DNA of 64,000 nt. Origin: Ascochyta rabiei. Taxonomy: Eukaryota > Ascomycota > Dothideomycetes > Pleosporales > Didymellaceae. This document shows, one piece after another, positions 37,453-48,606 of this stretch. The position numbers and the translations under genes were made by a program. The stretch covers positions 558,001 to 622,000 of the forward strand of contig NC_082415.1 of assembly GCF_004011695.2 (NCBI RefSeq), read 5' to 3'. Below the pieces are notes generated by a model. The model saw only the letters and a list, made by a program, of their open reading frames with translations. It searched no databases and was not told where the DNA came from. Each line of letters starts with the position of its first letter. Within the stretch, counting starts at the first letter, position 1.

Positions 37453-39746
37453 CTATGGTATCCGGCAAAAGTAGTGTACATGGCCAATGCACGACAGGGG
37501 TGCTGCCTCAGATTAACAGAATACCTCTACTAACTAAGAATACCTTAAAAGCTATATAATTTGTATTATAATTAAGGTTACCTGTAGAGAGAAACTATCC
37601 TAATCTACTAGGTAGGAAGCAGCGTACTTCTAATTAACTTAGGAGTAACGTACTCCACGGGTGAGCGGATCAAACGGGTGAGCGGATCACTCTGCCAAGA
37701 CCACACTAAACCTCCACCTTACCACGCAATGCCTCAACAACAACATTAATCTACGCCCTTAAGAGAAGCTGCAATACAGCTTGCGCTCTAGGCAATTAAA
37801 TAAGACGTAATGCTTACTGTGTAACGCGCTGCAGCTATATATAACACGCCTTACAGCACACTACACGCTTAATATACAGAATAACCTACACAAGCTAATT
37901 ATACGCTAGTTTAACAGATTATAGACCAGACTAAGGAGGACGTAATTACTAAGTATATCCTTAAGCTAGATACACAAGGATTTACCCCTTAGCTGGCTAC
38001 TGTAGCTAATATAGCTAATTCTTTGCGTGCTAAGCACAATATAGGCTATGTTAGCATAAACTAGCCTAACACGTTTATTAAGTGCTGCCCTAACCTTAAA
38101 GTAAGGTTTAATTGCAAGTACAACTACAAGAGAGCCCTCTGTAAGGATCTAGAGATTATTAGGGGCTGGTTTAGGCTTGTAGCGAATGTTAAAGCTAAGT
38201 ATAGTATCTAGGACAATAACATATACAACTTTAATAAGACAGGCTTTATAATAGGCTAGATATTAACAGAAGTAGTTGTTACAGGCTTAGAGCGTTAAGG
38301 ACAGCTAAAGGCAGTGTAGTAGGGTAATTAAGAGTAGACAACGGTTATACAGGGCATTAATAGCACAGGGTAGGCTATTCTACCCTTTATTATCTTTAAA
38401 GGCTGTAACCACCTCTCTACCTGGTATAAAGAGGACAATCTGCCCTATAACTGGGTTATTAGAGTCTCTAAGAACAGATGGACTACCAACAAGCTTGGTC
38501 TAGACTGGTTAAAGGACTTTAATGCCTATACAAAGACGCGCACCTAAGGAGTACACTAGCTGCTCCTTATTAACAGCTATAAGAGCTATAACTCCCTTAA
38601 CTTCTAACAATACTATAAGGAAGTAAAGATTGTTATACTGTATATACCTCTACACTTATCTTACCTCTTATAACTACTAGATGTAGGTTATTTTGCCCCT
38701 CTAAAGAAGGTATATAGGCGCTAAGCTAAGAATCTTATATATAACTATATTACTTATATTACTAAAACTAAGTTCCTACTATACTTTATAGACGCCTATA
38801 AGGAGATATTTACTTCTAGCAATATCTAAGGAGGCTTCTAAGGCGCTAGAATAGTCCCCCTTAACCCAGAACGGGTTATAATAGGTCTTGATGTCCGCCT
38901 ATGTACCCTACCACTACCTACTATAGAAGATAAGCCCTAGCAGTCCTAAACCCCAAGCACTACCCTGTAATTAGGGTCGCAATTAACGCTAGTTTAAGAG
39001 AGGATTTAAAGGCATATAAGCAGCTTACTAACTTTAATAGTTAAGGCCTTTAAAAAGCTTGCTAAAGGCGCAGCTATAGTAGCGCATAAGCTAGTGTTAG
39101 CTTAAAGAGAGATTACTAGGCTTTAAGCAGCAAATAAGGCTGCTACGCGACGTAAATTGCATAAAAGAAAGCAATTACAGCAGGAGGGAGTCCTAACAGC
39201 TAAGGAAGGCCTTTAATTAACTACTCTAACTAAGTTTAGGGCGTGTAGTAATAGTAAGAAGGTAAAGAAGCAAGTGCGTGCTAAAGGAGGGAAAGTAACC
39301 TAAAGACGCTGTACAAAGTGCTACAACGTTAGACATAACTTACGTACATATAAGAAGGCTGTAGAAGATATTTCTAAATAATATTATATACTGCACTACT
39401 GTATATAAGGCTAAAGTGGGCTAATGCGAGCTATAATAGGGTAGAAATTTGGTGTGGTCTTGGCAGAGTGATCCGCTCACCCGTTTGATCCGCTTACCTG
39501 TGGAGTACGTTATTATGTAAGAGGCGTAGGTATTAGTTAACCCTAAGTCCCTTTAGAGATTTATTAAGACTATGCCAGCACGCTGCTAGGCAGTTATTAA
39601 TACTTAAGGTAGTTATATAAAGTACTAAGATTTGTATGTATTTGTATGTAACAAATGACTGTATTAAGATAAGTCTACTTCATCTCCGGTGGCAAACACC
39701 ACTGTCGTGCATTGGCCATGTACACTACTTTTGCCGGATACCATAG
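37453..39746. mobile_element. MITE with 55-bp TIRs, interrupted by a pogo-like copy
   Basis: The 55-bp inverted repeats at 37,453-37,507 and 39,691-39,746 start CTATGGTATCCGGCAAAAGT and end with its complement. They differ at only a few bases and are flanked by TA on both sides (37,451-37,452 and 39,747-39,748). Removing the inserted 1,863-bp transposon and its TA leaves about 429 bp with no coding capacity. The TIRs have normal GC content, while the interior next to the insertion is AT-rich. It is a different family from the ACGTA-ended MITEs. Confidence 0.8.
37648..39510 (+). mobile_element. pogo/Fot1-like transposon, 1,863 bp, copy 3 (best preserved)
   Basis: Ends ACGTACTCCACGGGTGAGCG...GGAGTACGT, with TA duplication at 37,646-37,647 and 39,511-39,512. 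Each end holds GGTGAGCGGATCA twice, 17 bp apart. The transposase runs on the plus strand from an ATG at 37,730 (MPQQQH), broken by TAG/TAA. DDE landmarks: YNFNKTGF with Asn (38,233-38,235) where pogo transposases have the first Asp; LLINSYKSYN with Asn (38,572-38,574) in place of the second; LLDVG with the third Asp kept (38,680-38,682), 35 residues after the second. A Cys-containing tail ends near 39,380. The DDE_1-type order and DD35D spacing identify the pogo/Fot1 group. It is opposite in orientation to copies 1 and 2 and less mutated in the TIRs. Confidence 0.92.
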
Positions 39747-39748
39747 TA

Positions 39749-41320
39749 ATCAGGAGGCACACGTTGAACAGCTACGAACGTGTCGAGTGCATGTCCTGGT
39801 GCGTGCAACTGCGTTCAATGCAATTCCCGATGTATTGGAAAAGTTGCGCCCTTGTTGCATTCGAAATCAGCGCCGTCCAAAGACGACAGCCGGCAACACG
39901 TTACACCACTGTAGTGGCCTACGCTGCTGCAGCGTGATGAGATGTGATGAGATGTGATGAACCGCAGAAAGCTCGCAGCGGATCATTGGAGATTGGCGAA
40001 CGGCCCCTGGTAGGAAAAGCATGTGTCGATCATGTTTCCGAAAGTTTGGTTGGGCATGTTGCTTGCTTTTCCTTCGATGAAAGATTTACCATGTGTAAGT
40101 CGCCGGCACGCACGCGGCGCACGGCATATGGGGCGGACGCCTGATCTGACGCCTTGATTGAAAATAAGTCGCAAACGATCACGGGATTGCCAAAGCGTGA
40201 GGCTACGAAGGCGATCTTGGTGCCATGCTGGGAATATTGTGAGGCGAGGAGGATTACAAACCCTGTCACGGAATGGGGCGACAATGGCACCTCACGCAAC
40301 AACAAAGCAACAGACGCAACGGTACCAACAAGTTGCAAATAGCGCTGCACGTAAAGAGAGTTTGCAGTGAAGCGTTAAGAGTGTCTATGATGCTAATTCG
40401 TCCATGATACATTTGCTGCCCGACTGTGCAGCTCAATCATGCCGCTTCATGCCGTCATTTCAAGTACAACCACCCCACAATCCCTGACATCCATAGGTAG
40501 TTCACGCCTCTAAAGCTTGGGCTCGAGCGAAGGAATGTATGTTCATTGCCACCCAATGTCTCAGCGGATACCCGTTTCCGAACACCTTCCGATCTCTCTT
40601 GGTGCAGAGTTCGAGGCCACCAGAAGCTGCAGCTGTGCATTGACAGACCAGTGACTTTTTGCATGCCGCTACGTCCAGTCTCCACAACGCCATCACCCTA
40701 ATCGTTTCCCCACTCATTATCATAGATTCCGTAGACCGACCAGCGCCTGCGCAGACCCGGATGTTCCAGCATTACCTAAACCCGGTTAATCGAACAGCCA
40801 TACCCAATTCCAAGATATGCCCTTCTGTTCTTGCCTGCGCCCCATGCCCCAACTACCGTACCCACTTATCCAAAAGTCGTAGAGAGAACACTAATCCCTT
40901 GGCATGCATGGTCCGAAGTGGAGGAGAAGAGAAAGCGAAGAGGTAAGAAAAAGCGGTAACGCAACGCGGAGCGAGGGCGCCATGAAGCAGCGCGGGGCCC
41001 GCGAATGCCAATACGATTGATGCAAGAAAAGCCATGTGGAGAAAGCCGCCCAGAACAGTACCTATCCGCTGTCGTAGCAGCGCCCACCAAAGTCTAAGGA
41101 ACCAGAAGAAATGCAAAGCAAGAAAGCCACAGATGCTGCGTACTTGATACATGTACAGAAGAAGAAAGACAATACCCGTGCACGACGCGTCGGAACAGAG
41201 AATCAGAGTATTAGGTGCATCTCGACATGGTGCGCGCGGGGCCGTGAGCTTTGCAAAAGACGGCAATGCATAAGCAGCCACAATACGGAGAAGATCGGTA
41301 TCGAGGATGGGGTGATGAAG
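39749..41320. other. GC-balanced intergenic DNA, no gene supported
   Basis: Only short overlapping frames on both strands, none with a recognisable motif. A hydrophobic 142-residue minus frame (40,853-41,281) lies directly downstream of the gene ending at 41,321 and is more likely its 3' untranslated region. At 39,935-39,961 GATGTGATGA is repeated in tandem. Confidence 0.5.
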
Positions 41321-42624
41321 TTACCGTCTGCGCGTGTTCGCAGTGGGTCGTTGGGCTGAAGAGCCGGCGCCCACTTCTTCAAGGAGATCCAGGCAAGAGG
41401 TCAACACTGGTGGGGGTCAGCAATACACTAGCTGTGATAGACGTGGTGGTACTTACTCGCTATGATTTCCTCTTCCCATACACCCATCTGATAGTCGACC
41501 AGACCGTGCTTCTCCATGTTGTCGCAGTTCTTGACGAGCTGGGTACCCATCTTCTCCAGTGTATCGTAGTCGATGAGCGTCTGGGGCGGCTGTGGCCGCT
41601 GACCCGCGTTGATCATTTCCTGCGTCATAGCCTTCTGTTTCTGCAATGTCGAGAGCCAGCAGGTATTGAATTCTTCCCACAGCTTGAGGCGCTGCGCGTA
41701 GTGGGTCTCGTCGTCGCGCACTAGGCCTGTAGTCAATTCAGCTGCTCGCTCCATCCTGTGCTCTCGAGGAAACTCACCCAACGTCTCGGCCCAGTGCAGC
41801 AGCCATTCCGACAGCCTGTGTAGCTGCGCTCCGGCTTCGCTGACACGCCCATCATGCACAAATTGGAACGTCTTCTTCAACTCGGTCTGGTAGTTGTTGT
41901 AGAAATCATCGTACTCGTTGCCGCTTCCGTGCTGCTCGCTATAGTTGCCCTGCTGTGAGTAGCCGGCCTGAGCGGTGGGCTGGTGTGGATCTGTCATTGC
42001 GCCGGCGGCGGTGTAGGCGGGCGCAAGCGGTTCTCGTCCGACCGGGGCCTGCTGCGCTGTATATCCTAGCGAGGGGTACTGGGAAGGGACGTTTTGCGTT
42101 GCAATGGCAGACGCAGGCGCGCTCGTGGGACCACCCTCGCCAGCCACATTGTAGTATTGCGGTTGTGCGACCCCAAAGCCGGTGCTGAGGACCTCTATTG
42201 CCGAGTCCCTGTTTTGCTGGTACGGTTCCACAGGCTCATACTGTGACGACCCTGTCGCAGAGCCCTGCGCGCCAGCCACACTGTACATGACATTCTGGCC
42301 ATAAGGCGAGTATTGCTGCGCTGCACGCTGCTGCGGTTGTTGCTGGTCCGGGCTGTAGCCTTGCGCGCCGTAGGACACGCCGGAGGATTGGATCGACGAG
42401 CCGACAAACTGTGAACCTTCCCCGTAAGCGTAACCATAACTCTGCGAGCTGGGGCGGCTGCCAGAAGAGGGCGCAGAGGTGGGTGGGGCAGGTGCAGTCA
42501 GGGGCGCCTGTCTGAAGCGATCGGATGCGCTTACCACGGGATATGAACTCTGCGGTGGAAGCAGCGTGCCTTGCTGGCTCGCGTAACCTGAGTGGTTTTG
42601 CCGCGGCCGACGGTCATTGTCCAT
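41321..42624 (-). CDS. Gln/Pro/Ser-rich protein with conserved C-terminal domain
   Basis: Two exons, 42,624-41,457 and 41,406-41,321, give a 417-residue protein. The 50-nt intron (41,456-41,407) has GTAAGT and CAG borders; without it the frame ends in an unrelated tail, with it the protein continues EEEIIAMLTSCLDLLEE and stops at TAA. Residues 1-235 are low-complexity, rich in Gln, Tyr, Ser, Pro and Gly, and probably disordered. Residues 238-405 form an ordered helical region with regular Leu/Trp spacing (SEWLLHWAE, LKLWEEFNTCW, HGLVDYQMGVWEEEII). I recall similar architecture in unnamed proteins conserved across Pezizomycotina, but know no function. The Gln-rich head would fit a nuclear or RNA-associated regulator; that is inference only. 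A long pyrimidine-rich leader and G-rich repeats lie upstream. The first ATG of the frame is used. Confidence 0.87.
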
Positions 42625-42891
42625 CCCACACAGCCGGGGCTTGAGCTGCAGACTGAAGGGCGGTTCGAGCGCCCGATACCCTAGGGGCGAGACTGGCGGC
42701 GTCGCGTAGTTGGCCAGCTTGCAGACTTGTTACAAGACCGCAAAGGGCGCAAAAGATGGGAGAAGCAGGAGGAGGTGGGCTGAGGCGAGGTGGAGTGCTT
42801 GTCTTGAGAGGCGACGATGGTAAGAGCTTTGCTGGATGGAGAGGCCAGGCGAGACGAGTCGACGGTCAAGAAGGGATGGTGCCTGAGCGTT

Positions 42892-42946
42892 GGGAGAGAG
42901 GGGAGAGAGGGGAGAGAGGGGAGGGAGGGGAGGGAGGGGGAGGGAA
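42892..42946. repeat. GGGAGAGAG 9-bp purine tract, about 6 copies
   Basis: GGGAGAGAG repeated, then GGGAGGGAG variants. It is all purine on the plus strand, so a polypyrimidine run about 270 bp upstream of the minus-strand gene start. Confidence 0.85.
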
Positions 42947-43444
42947 AGGTGACGTCCGAACTCGATGAAATAAGATGTTCGCAGCAACCGGCGAACGGAT
43001 GATATACACACGAAGCCGGCGCGTCGACAGGTGCGCCAATGGAGCCCGAAGAAGTCAAAATGGTAGCTGCGGGCAGAAGTCTCACGGACGCGTGATGTGT
43101 CCGGGGTATCCTCGCACGGCTGCGACGAGGATGGGGGCGCCAGCGATACTGGCAAAACCCGGAAGACTGGGTCCCGATGTGGAAATGTTGGAGAAGAGGC
43201 GATCGTGAAAGTGGGCCAGCTAGACACGTAGCCCCACGCTGACAGGAAATGGTCAAGCAAAAGCAAGCGTGGAGAGGGCTGTGACTTCTGGTGGTGAAGC
43301 ACGGCGGGGGCGTGCGGCGTTTGAAGGGCAGACTTTGCACGCAATTGAGTTTTTCAGCGAGTGGGGAGACAGACAGGTCGGTCAAGGAGATGGTCTCCAG
43401 CAACTCCAACGTCTGTGGGCACTGGTAGCTTAACGGCTCTGACG

Positions 43445-43491
43445 GGTGTTGGTGCTGGTGCTGGTGCTGGTGCTGGTGCTGGTGCTGGTAG
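43445..43491. repeat. GGTGCT hexamer repeat, about 7 copies
   Basis: Perfect or near-perfect GGTGCT units. On the minus strand this would encode a His-Gln run in one frame, which explains the apparent poly-HQ frame there. Confidence 0.88.
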
Positions 43492-43931
43492 CAATACAGG
43501 CAGCGTCTTAGACTCTTGCACGCGCACTGGGCGGCGGGCGGCGGAGGAGGACGGACACAGCAATTGCGGGAGGGAAGTGAAGCGGTCGGTCCGAGAGCAA
43601 GGGAGAAAGTGCGACAAAGGCTCAAAGGATGCTCGCACGCTGCTCAAAGGAGACGGCCAGCGGCGGTGGTGAGGGTTCAGCGTGCAAATGAAAGTGGTGA
43701 CAGCACGGACGCCAGACCAGCGTCACGGGCGACGAGCAGTCGTTTGACGAGACGCTCGCTGTCGGCTCGCGGCAGCCCGGACGGAGCAGGCGTGCAGCGG
43801 AGGCCCTGGCGGTAGCAGGGCGAGAACAGGGCGGGGGTGCTTCAGTGCTGGGGTGGGTGTTGAGGCTGGGTGAAGTGAGGGCGCCGAGCCACATTGGGAG
43901 CGTGCAGGAGCTCAGCGCATCAGCTCGTGTG

Positions 43932-43984
43932 GAAGCTGGGAAGCTGGGAAGCTGGGAAGCTGGGAAGCTGGGAAGCTGGGAAGC
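43932..43984. repeat. AAGCTGGG octamer repeat, about 6 copies
   Basis: Perfect tandem AAGCTGGG units. Confidence 0.9.
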
Positions 43985-44041
43985 AAGAGAGAAGTCGGCC
44001 ACGCGCCACGCCGGCGAAACCAAATGTAAATACAGGAGCCA

Positions 44042-44056
44042 GGGGGGGGGGGGGGG
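44042..44056. repeat. 15-base G homopolymer
   Basis: An uninterrupted run of 15 G on the plus strand; its exact length may be affected by sequencing. Confidence 0.8.
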
Positions 44057-44382
44057 TTCACGGACTAGGGGACTAGGGACTAGACGACTACTGTCTAGGT
44101 GGAGGCCCCAGCATGGCAGGCAGACGGTGAAAAGAGTGGATGTGGCTGCACGCCGGGCGGACGAGGGCTGGCGAGTAAGGCGAGGGCGTGAGCTGGACTG
44201 CGGCATACACAGTAGGTGCGTAGAGGCCCAGGGCGAGAAAGCGCGAAAGCGAGAAAGCGAGCGTCCATCGTGTCCGATTTCCGAGATGGCCGTGGGAGCT
44301 TAATTGGGCGGGGCTAGCAGGCTCCCTGTAAGCCATAGTTACAGATCGCCGTGGTGGATCGGCGCCTGGGCTGGGCTGGGCA

Positions 44383-44445
44383 GGGCAGGCAGGGCAGGCA
44401 GGGCAGGCAGGGCAGGCAGGGCAGGCAGGGCAGGCAGGGCAGGGC
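44383..44445. repeat. GGGCAGGCA 9-bp repeat, about 7 copies
   Basis: Perfect tandem units; frames through it give Cys-Pro-Ala or Gly-Arg-Gln runs, none of them genes. Confidence 0.9.
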
Positions 44446-44807
44446 TGGCCGGGCAGGGCAGCCATTACTGCAGGGCATCACCGCGTCTGGCGTCTGGCGT
44501 CTGGCGGTGGTAGCCGTGGCCGTGGTCGTGGTCGTGGTCATGGTCCGGGAGCAGCGTGTCCACCACATGCTGTCAACCGGACTGCACGCACGCTGCACTC
44601 CTCTTGTCTGACACATGGGCGCTGTTCAGCTTCTCATGCGCAACGCTGGTTCCATGGTTGCCCGGGCTGTGCGCGGCTCCACCACGGTCAAATGTCGCCG
44701 TGCTGCTGGGTCGAGGCAGCGCGCCTTTCCTCGCACTTGTCCATCGCCTCCTCTGCGCCTCGTCCTCGTCGTCGACGTTCCTCAGCGCGCTTGGCGGCTG
44801 TTTAGTG

Positions 44808-44810
<3 letters not shown>

Positions 44811-44842
<32 letters not shown>
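44811..44842. repeat. ACG trinucleotide repeat, about 10 copies
   Basis: A perfect ACG run. Reading frames show poly-Asp, poly-Thr or poly-Ser stretches accordingly. Confidence 0.92.
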
Positions 44843-44868
44843 ACGTGAGCCATGTCAGCTGAGGCACA

Positions 44869-44920
44869 GAGGCCCAGGGGAGGCCCAGAGGAGGCCCAGA
44901 GGAGGCCCAGAGGAGGCCCA
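44869..44920. repeat. AGGCCCAGAGG 11-bp repeat, about 5 copies
   Basis: Near-perfect tandem units, the first copy with one G substitution. Confidence 0.88.
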
Positions 44921-45413
44921 ACCGTGGTGTGGCCAGCACGCCGACCGGATGTGGATAGACAGCGATGCCTGGGCTCGTTGCAAATACGTTTCATGCGCCA
45001 AACGTGGTAGACGGCGATCGCACGGCTGATTCGTCTCTTCGCTCCCAGATCATCAAACGGCTGTCCCACTCGTGCGGTGTCGTGTGTGCTCGCTGCTTTG
45101 TGCCCCCCCCCGTCTTCATGCCACAGAAACGGCGACGGCACTCGGTCGTATCCTTCCTTCCCAACAGCATGCTAACCACCGCCAAAACGACATGACTCTC
45201 CTGTGCGCGCTCCCGCACCACGCCAAGGATCGCAGGATCGCGCGCATCGATCATCAAGGTAGATCACCCACTGCGCTCCAGCCTCACTCGTCGATCCCAG
45301 GCGAAGCCGGCGCTCGGTGGCCCCTCATGACCAGTGCTGACGCAACGTTTACAGCGTGCGCACTGCGCATTCCATCTTCTTGCCAATCTTCTTGCCAACA
45401 AGAATACCGCCGA

Positions 45414-45466
45414 AGCTGCAGAGCTGCAGAGCTGCAGAGCTGCAAAGCTGCAAAGATGCAAAGCTG
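45414..45466. repeat. GCTGCAGA octamer repeat, about 6 copies
   Basis: Tandem GCTGCAGA units drifting to GCTGCAAA toward the right. Confidence 0.88.
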
Positions 45467-46111
45467 CCGTGAGATGCAATAGAGCGGCGGCAGACCAAGC
45501 GTGTCGGAGGAGGCTCCTGCATGTCTCACTGCCTCGACCGCGTGCGCCCTGAACACGGCTGTCATCTTCCTAATCTTCAACGCCCAGATCCTTCTGCGGC
45601 ACCCATCTCGACACATGAGAGTCCGCTTCGGCAGTGCTGAAAAGAGAGCACAGTGGGTTGCATGACTCGCTCGCGGCGCTCTTGGCTCGTCACCCTTCTT
45701 TGGCAGTCGTGCACCGCTCGCCACCCACGTGCCAGCACCGATGACCTTCTGGAAGCAAACAAAGAACCCACTGTGCCGTGTGTTTTTGGAGGACCGCTCA
45801 TGGAAACAAGCGTCGTTCGATCTACCTAGACTAGGGTACAGTGCGGTGCATCACAGCACCTACCGTACCTACAGTACAGTACAGGCATCCCACGGCCATG
45901 TGCGCCACTCCTTCAACGGCGATGATCTGGCGACCCCGGCTCCCGTATCACTATGCGCGAGGGAAATGACACAGGGCCGCGGTGAACATACTTCGAGAAG
46001 GTTTCATTTGGTTCCATGTCCTTCGCACGGCCTGCAAACGCAATGCCGACCGACAGCCCTACCGGCTTGCGAGTCAGACGGCTTCATTGCATCTCACGAC
46101 AAGTTGTGTCT

Positions 46112-46130
46112 GTGAGTGAGTGAGTGAGTG
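46112..46130. repeat. GTGA tetranucleotide repeat
   Basis: Short perfect run of GTGA units. Confidence 0.8.
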
Positions 46131-47445
46131 CTCTCGAGTCGTGCGCTGTCTCAAGGAACGAATACAAGGCTGGTTCGGCGCTTGCCCACATCAGGGCACG
46201 ATGCCTCACTAGCCTGCACGCGCTGGACAAATCGTCGTACGCCCGTTGAAGCTGTCTCCGCCTTACCCGCTGCCGTTGACGAGACGCATCCAAGCGAATT
46301 TTTAACGAGTAAGATCGTGTGCAATACGGAAAATCTCCAATTGGCGCGTTTGCAGGCCGATGGAGAAGCCCGCATCCACTTGCTGTGTCACCCTCTGCCA
46401 CACCAGGCCCCACGCACCATGTGAGCCACAGCAAAGTACCACGCGTGATCCGCGCCTGAGGCCGGCTCGTGAACAGCAACCACGTTCAGATTCAGATCGA
46501 GAGGTGCGCTTGTCTGCGATCTGCACGAGGACCCGTCCAATCTCGCCTCCAGAATCAGTACGTAATCATCCAGCCAGTAACACGTCTCGCTTGACAGCAA
46601 GCTCGACGTCACCTGCACAACAAAGGGGAACATCGGGGGTGCATGGTCGGGCCAGCAGTTTCCCATGAACTCGTTTGCAAGCCACCTCTATTTTGCAACG
46701 CGAAGGACCGCCAAGCTTCAGGCAGCTCACCGTGGTAACGTCAGGCCTCGTCAACTCTGACACGAGATGCAAACCGAATCCGAGGTGACAGGAAGATCAA
46801 CCTTGGGTACACCCGGTTTTACCCTGACCGCATTCCAAACGTCTGGCCTCGAGGAGTCACACGACATAGTATGAAACGTCTCCCCGAATCAGTTTCAATC
46901 ACGCATGCTGGGGGCTGTTATCTTGCGACAATTGTGGGTTACAAGAAACCGTTACCCACTGCACGAAAGGTGTCCACGTCTCATCAGTCGCTTACGTGAC
47001 TGCAAACACTTATTTCATCCGGGTAACAGAGCAAGCCGTCCCAGACTACCCAGGGCATGAACATGCTGTGCCATGCACTTGGATCAACTTGTTGGGTGAA
47101 GACGCTTACGTGCGCAATGGGCCGTCGACGGCGTCTTGTTACCCATGATCAGCTTTCTGCAAGATACCGGCTGTGCTCTTCGTCTAATCACTCGGTTGCC
47201 TTCCTTCAGCGTTTGATGGTGTCGATGATCCAACCATGGAGTCCGATGGTCTTTTGTGCAGCATCCATCAAACCTCCAACACATGGACAGATATAGTACC
47301 TGCGTCTGCCACAGTGTTGCACGCTGGTGATGAATCTATCAGCTTTGCGCCATGCGCATTATCCATCTGGACCATCTTACATTCGACTACGCTAAACGTT
47401 AACAAGTATGCGGATACACAGGACCATGTACAAAGAGGAACGACC

Positions 47446-48606
47446 TCAACGCTTGACCCAGGTAGGCATCTTGCGAGCCTTGACGTGCCCAGGCTTCTTC
47501 CTTTCCACCTTTCTCGGGTCACGAGTGATGCAGCCGGCTATGTCAGGGTCAGCGAACATGTACTTGGCGAGCGCAAGGTCGGTGGTTTGACATTCTGCGT
47601 GAAGCGTCCGCGTACGCCTGTATCATGTACATACGGTTTCTGACGAGTGTGTGGAGGAGGACAAGAAAGGAAAATAGAACGCGAACAAAATCAGGGGTGA
47701 AGAATCGTTCCACTCACCTCGTCGCAGGGCTGGTTTCAGCGCCGGTTCATGCACGAGCAATGCCTTCGCTACTGCCAGTGTCATGGCTTCGGCCTGGCCA
47801 GTTGATCCGCCGCCCTGTACCAGACCGAACAAGTTGTACTTGTCGAGTCGCTGGGTCGCCTTCAGCGCCCAGACTGCGCTCTCTCGATGATGCAGCCGCC
47901 CAAAGAATTCGGTAAGAGATTGGCCGTTGATCAAGACCTCACCCTCGCCCTCAACGAGCCATGCGACCGCAGAAGACGTCTTCCTCCGTCCAACACCCTT
48001 TGCCCTACCCAGCTCATCGATGACACCAGGCTTTGGCTTGATGTCGCCAGGCTGGCTAGGTTTCTTGTAGCGCTGCATCGCCTGCACAACCTCGTCGGGC
48101 ATCAGTTGCGGGTGAATGCAGTTCAGTCTTCGTAAGATGTGCAGCATCTTGTGGAAGCGCTGTGTCTTAACAGGCTCGTTGGTCATGATGCGGTACTGCT
48201 CGACCGTCTTCCACGCGACCTTGGGTGCTTCGGCATTCGGTATCGTGGGCAGTGTGGCGACTTTGCGGAGCAGGGCGGAGAGCGAGAGGAAGTCGTCGGT
48301 GAAGGTGGGCTTTGCGCTGAAGTACGAGGGTGATGCAGGCACGATGCGCAGGGCCCGCAGGTTCTTGCTGCCCTTGCCGCCGTCCTTCCCTTCGTCTTGA
48401 GCGTCGAAGTCGAATGGCTTTGCGGCTGTGAAGGGCTCCTGGACCTCGGTCTCGACTTCGGCCGGCCTCGACGTGGTCATGGAGATGTATCGTGGTGCTG
48501 GGAGAACGAAGCTGCGTCGTGCTGCTCGTTCGCATTGCACCCTCGACGCGCTTCCAAACGAGTTGACGGCTCTCGATAGGCCTTGCGCCAGGTTTTTGCA
48601 CACCAT
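47446..48606 (-). CDS. MRPS9: mitochondrial small-subunit ribosomal protein uS9m (MRPS9)
   Basis: Two exons, 48,606-47,718 and 47,537-47,446, encode 326 residues. The 180-nt intron has GTGAGT and TAG borders. Splicing restores [20 protein letters not shown] and an Arg-Lys tail ending PTWVKR, which is the invariant end of uS9; the unspliced frame would run into unrelated sequence. Residues 1-40 are basic, Ser/Ala-rich and lack acidic residues apart from one Glu, as in a mitochondrial presequence. The uS9 domain is about 200-326, with [14 protein letters not shown] (204-217) and [15 protein letters not shown] (260-274). The protein sits in the small-subunit head, its C-terminal tail reaching toward the P-site tRNA. 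It is transcribed away from the eEF1B-gamma gene across a 270-bp shared promoter. Fungal uS9m usually has such an N-terminal extension, so the length is normal. Confidence 0.96.

Larger units (their letters stand above)
42625..47445. other. 4.8-kb intergenic region rich in G-rich tandem repeats
   Basis: It separates the 3' end of the uS9m gene from the start of the Gln-rich protein gene; both are on the minus strand. No reading frame in it shows a domain or plausible exon structure. The longest (314 residues, 42,681-43,625 minus) is Pro/Ser/Cys/His-rich and directly precedes the gene start, so it is best read as a CT-rich promoter or 5' leader. At least nine different short tandem repeats occur between 42,890 and 46,130; the clearest are listed separately. 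Confidence 0.6.

Noticed and set aside
40853..41281. 142-residue hydrophobic minus-strand frame
   Set aside because: It begins just downstream of the stop at 41,321 on the same strand and shows no family features; likely 3' untranslated sequence.
42681..43625. 314-residue minus-strand frame upstream of the Gln-rich protein gene
   Set aside because: Pro/Ser/His-rich translation of CT-rich and tandem-repeat DNA, no domain, directly before a well-supported start codon; better a leader or promoter.
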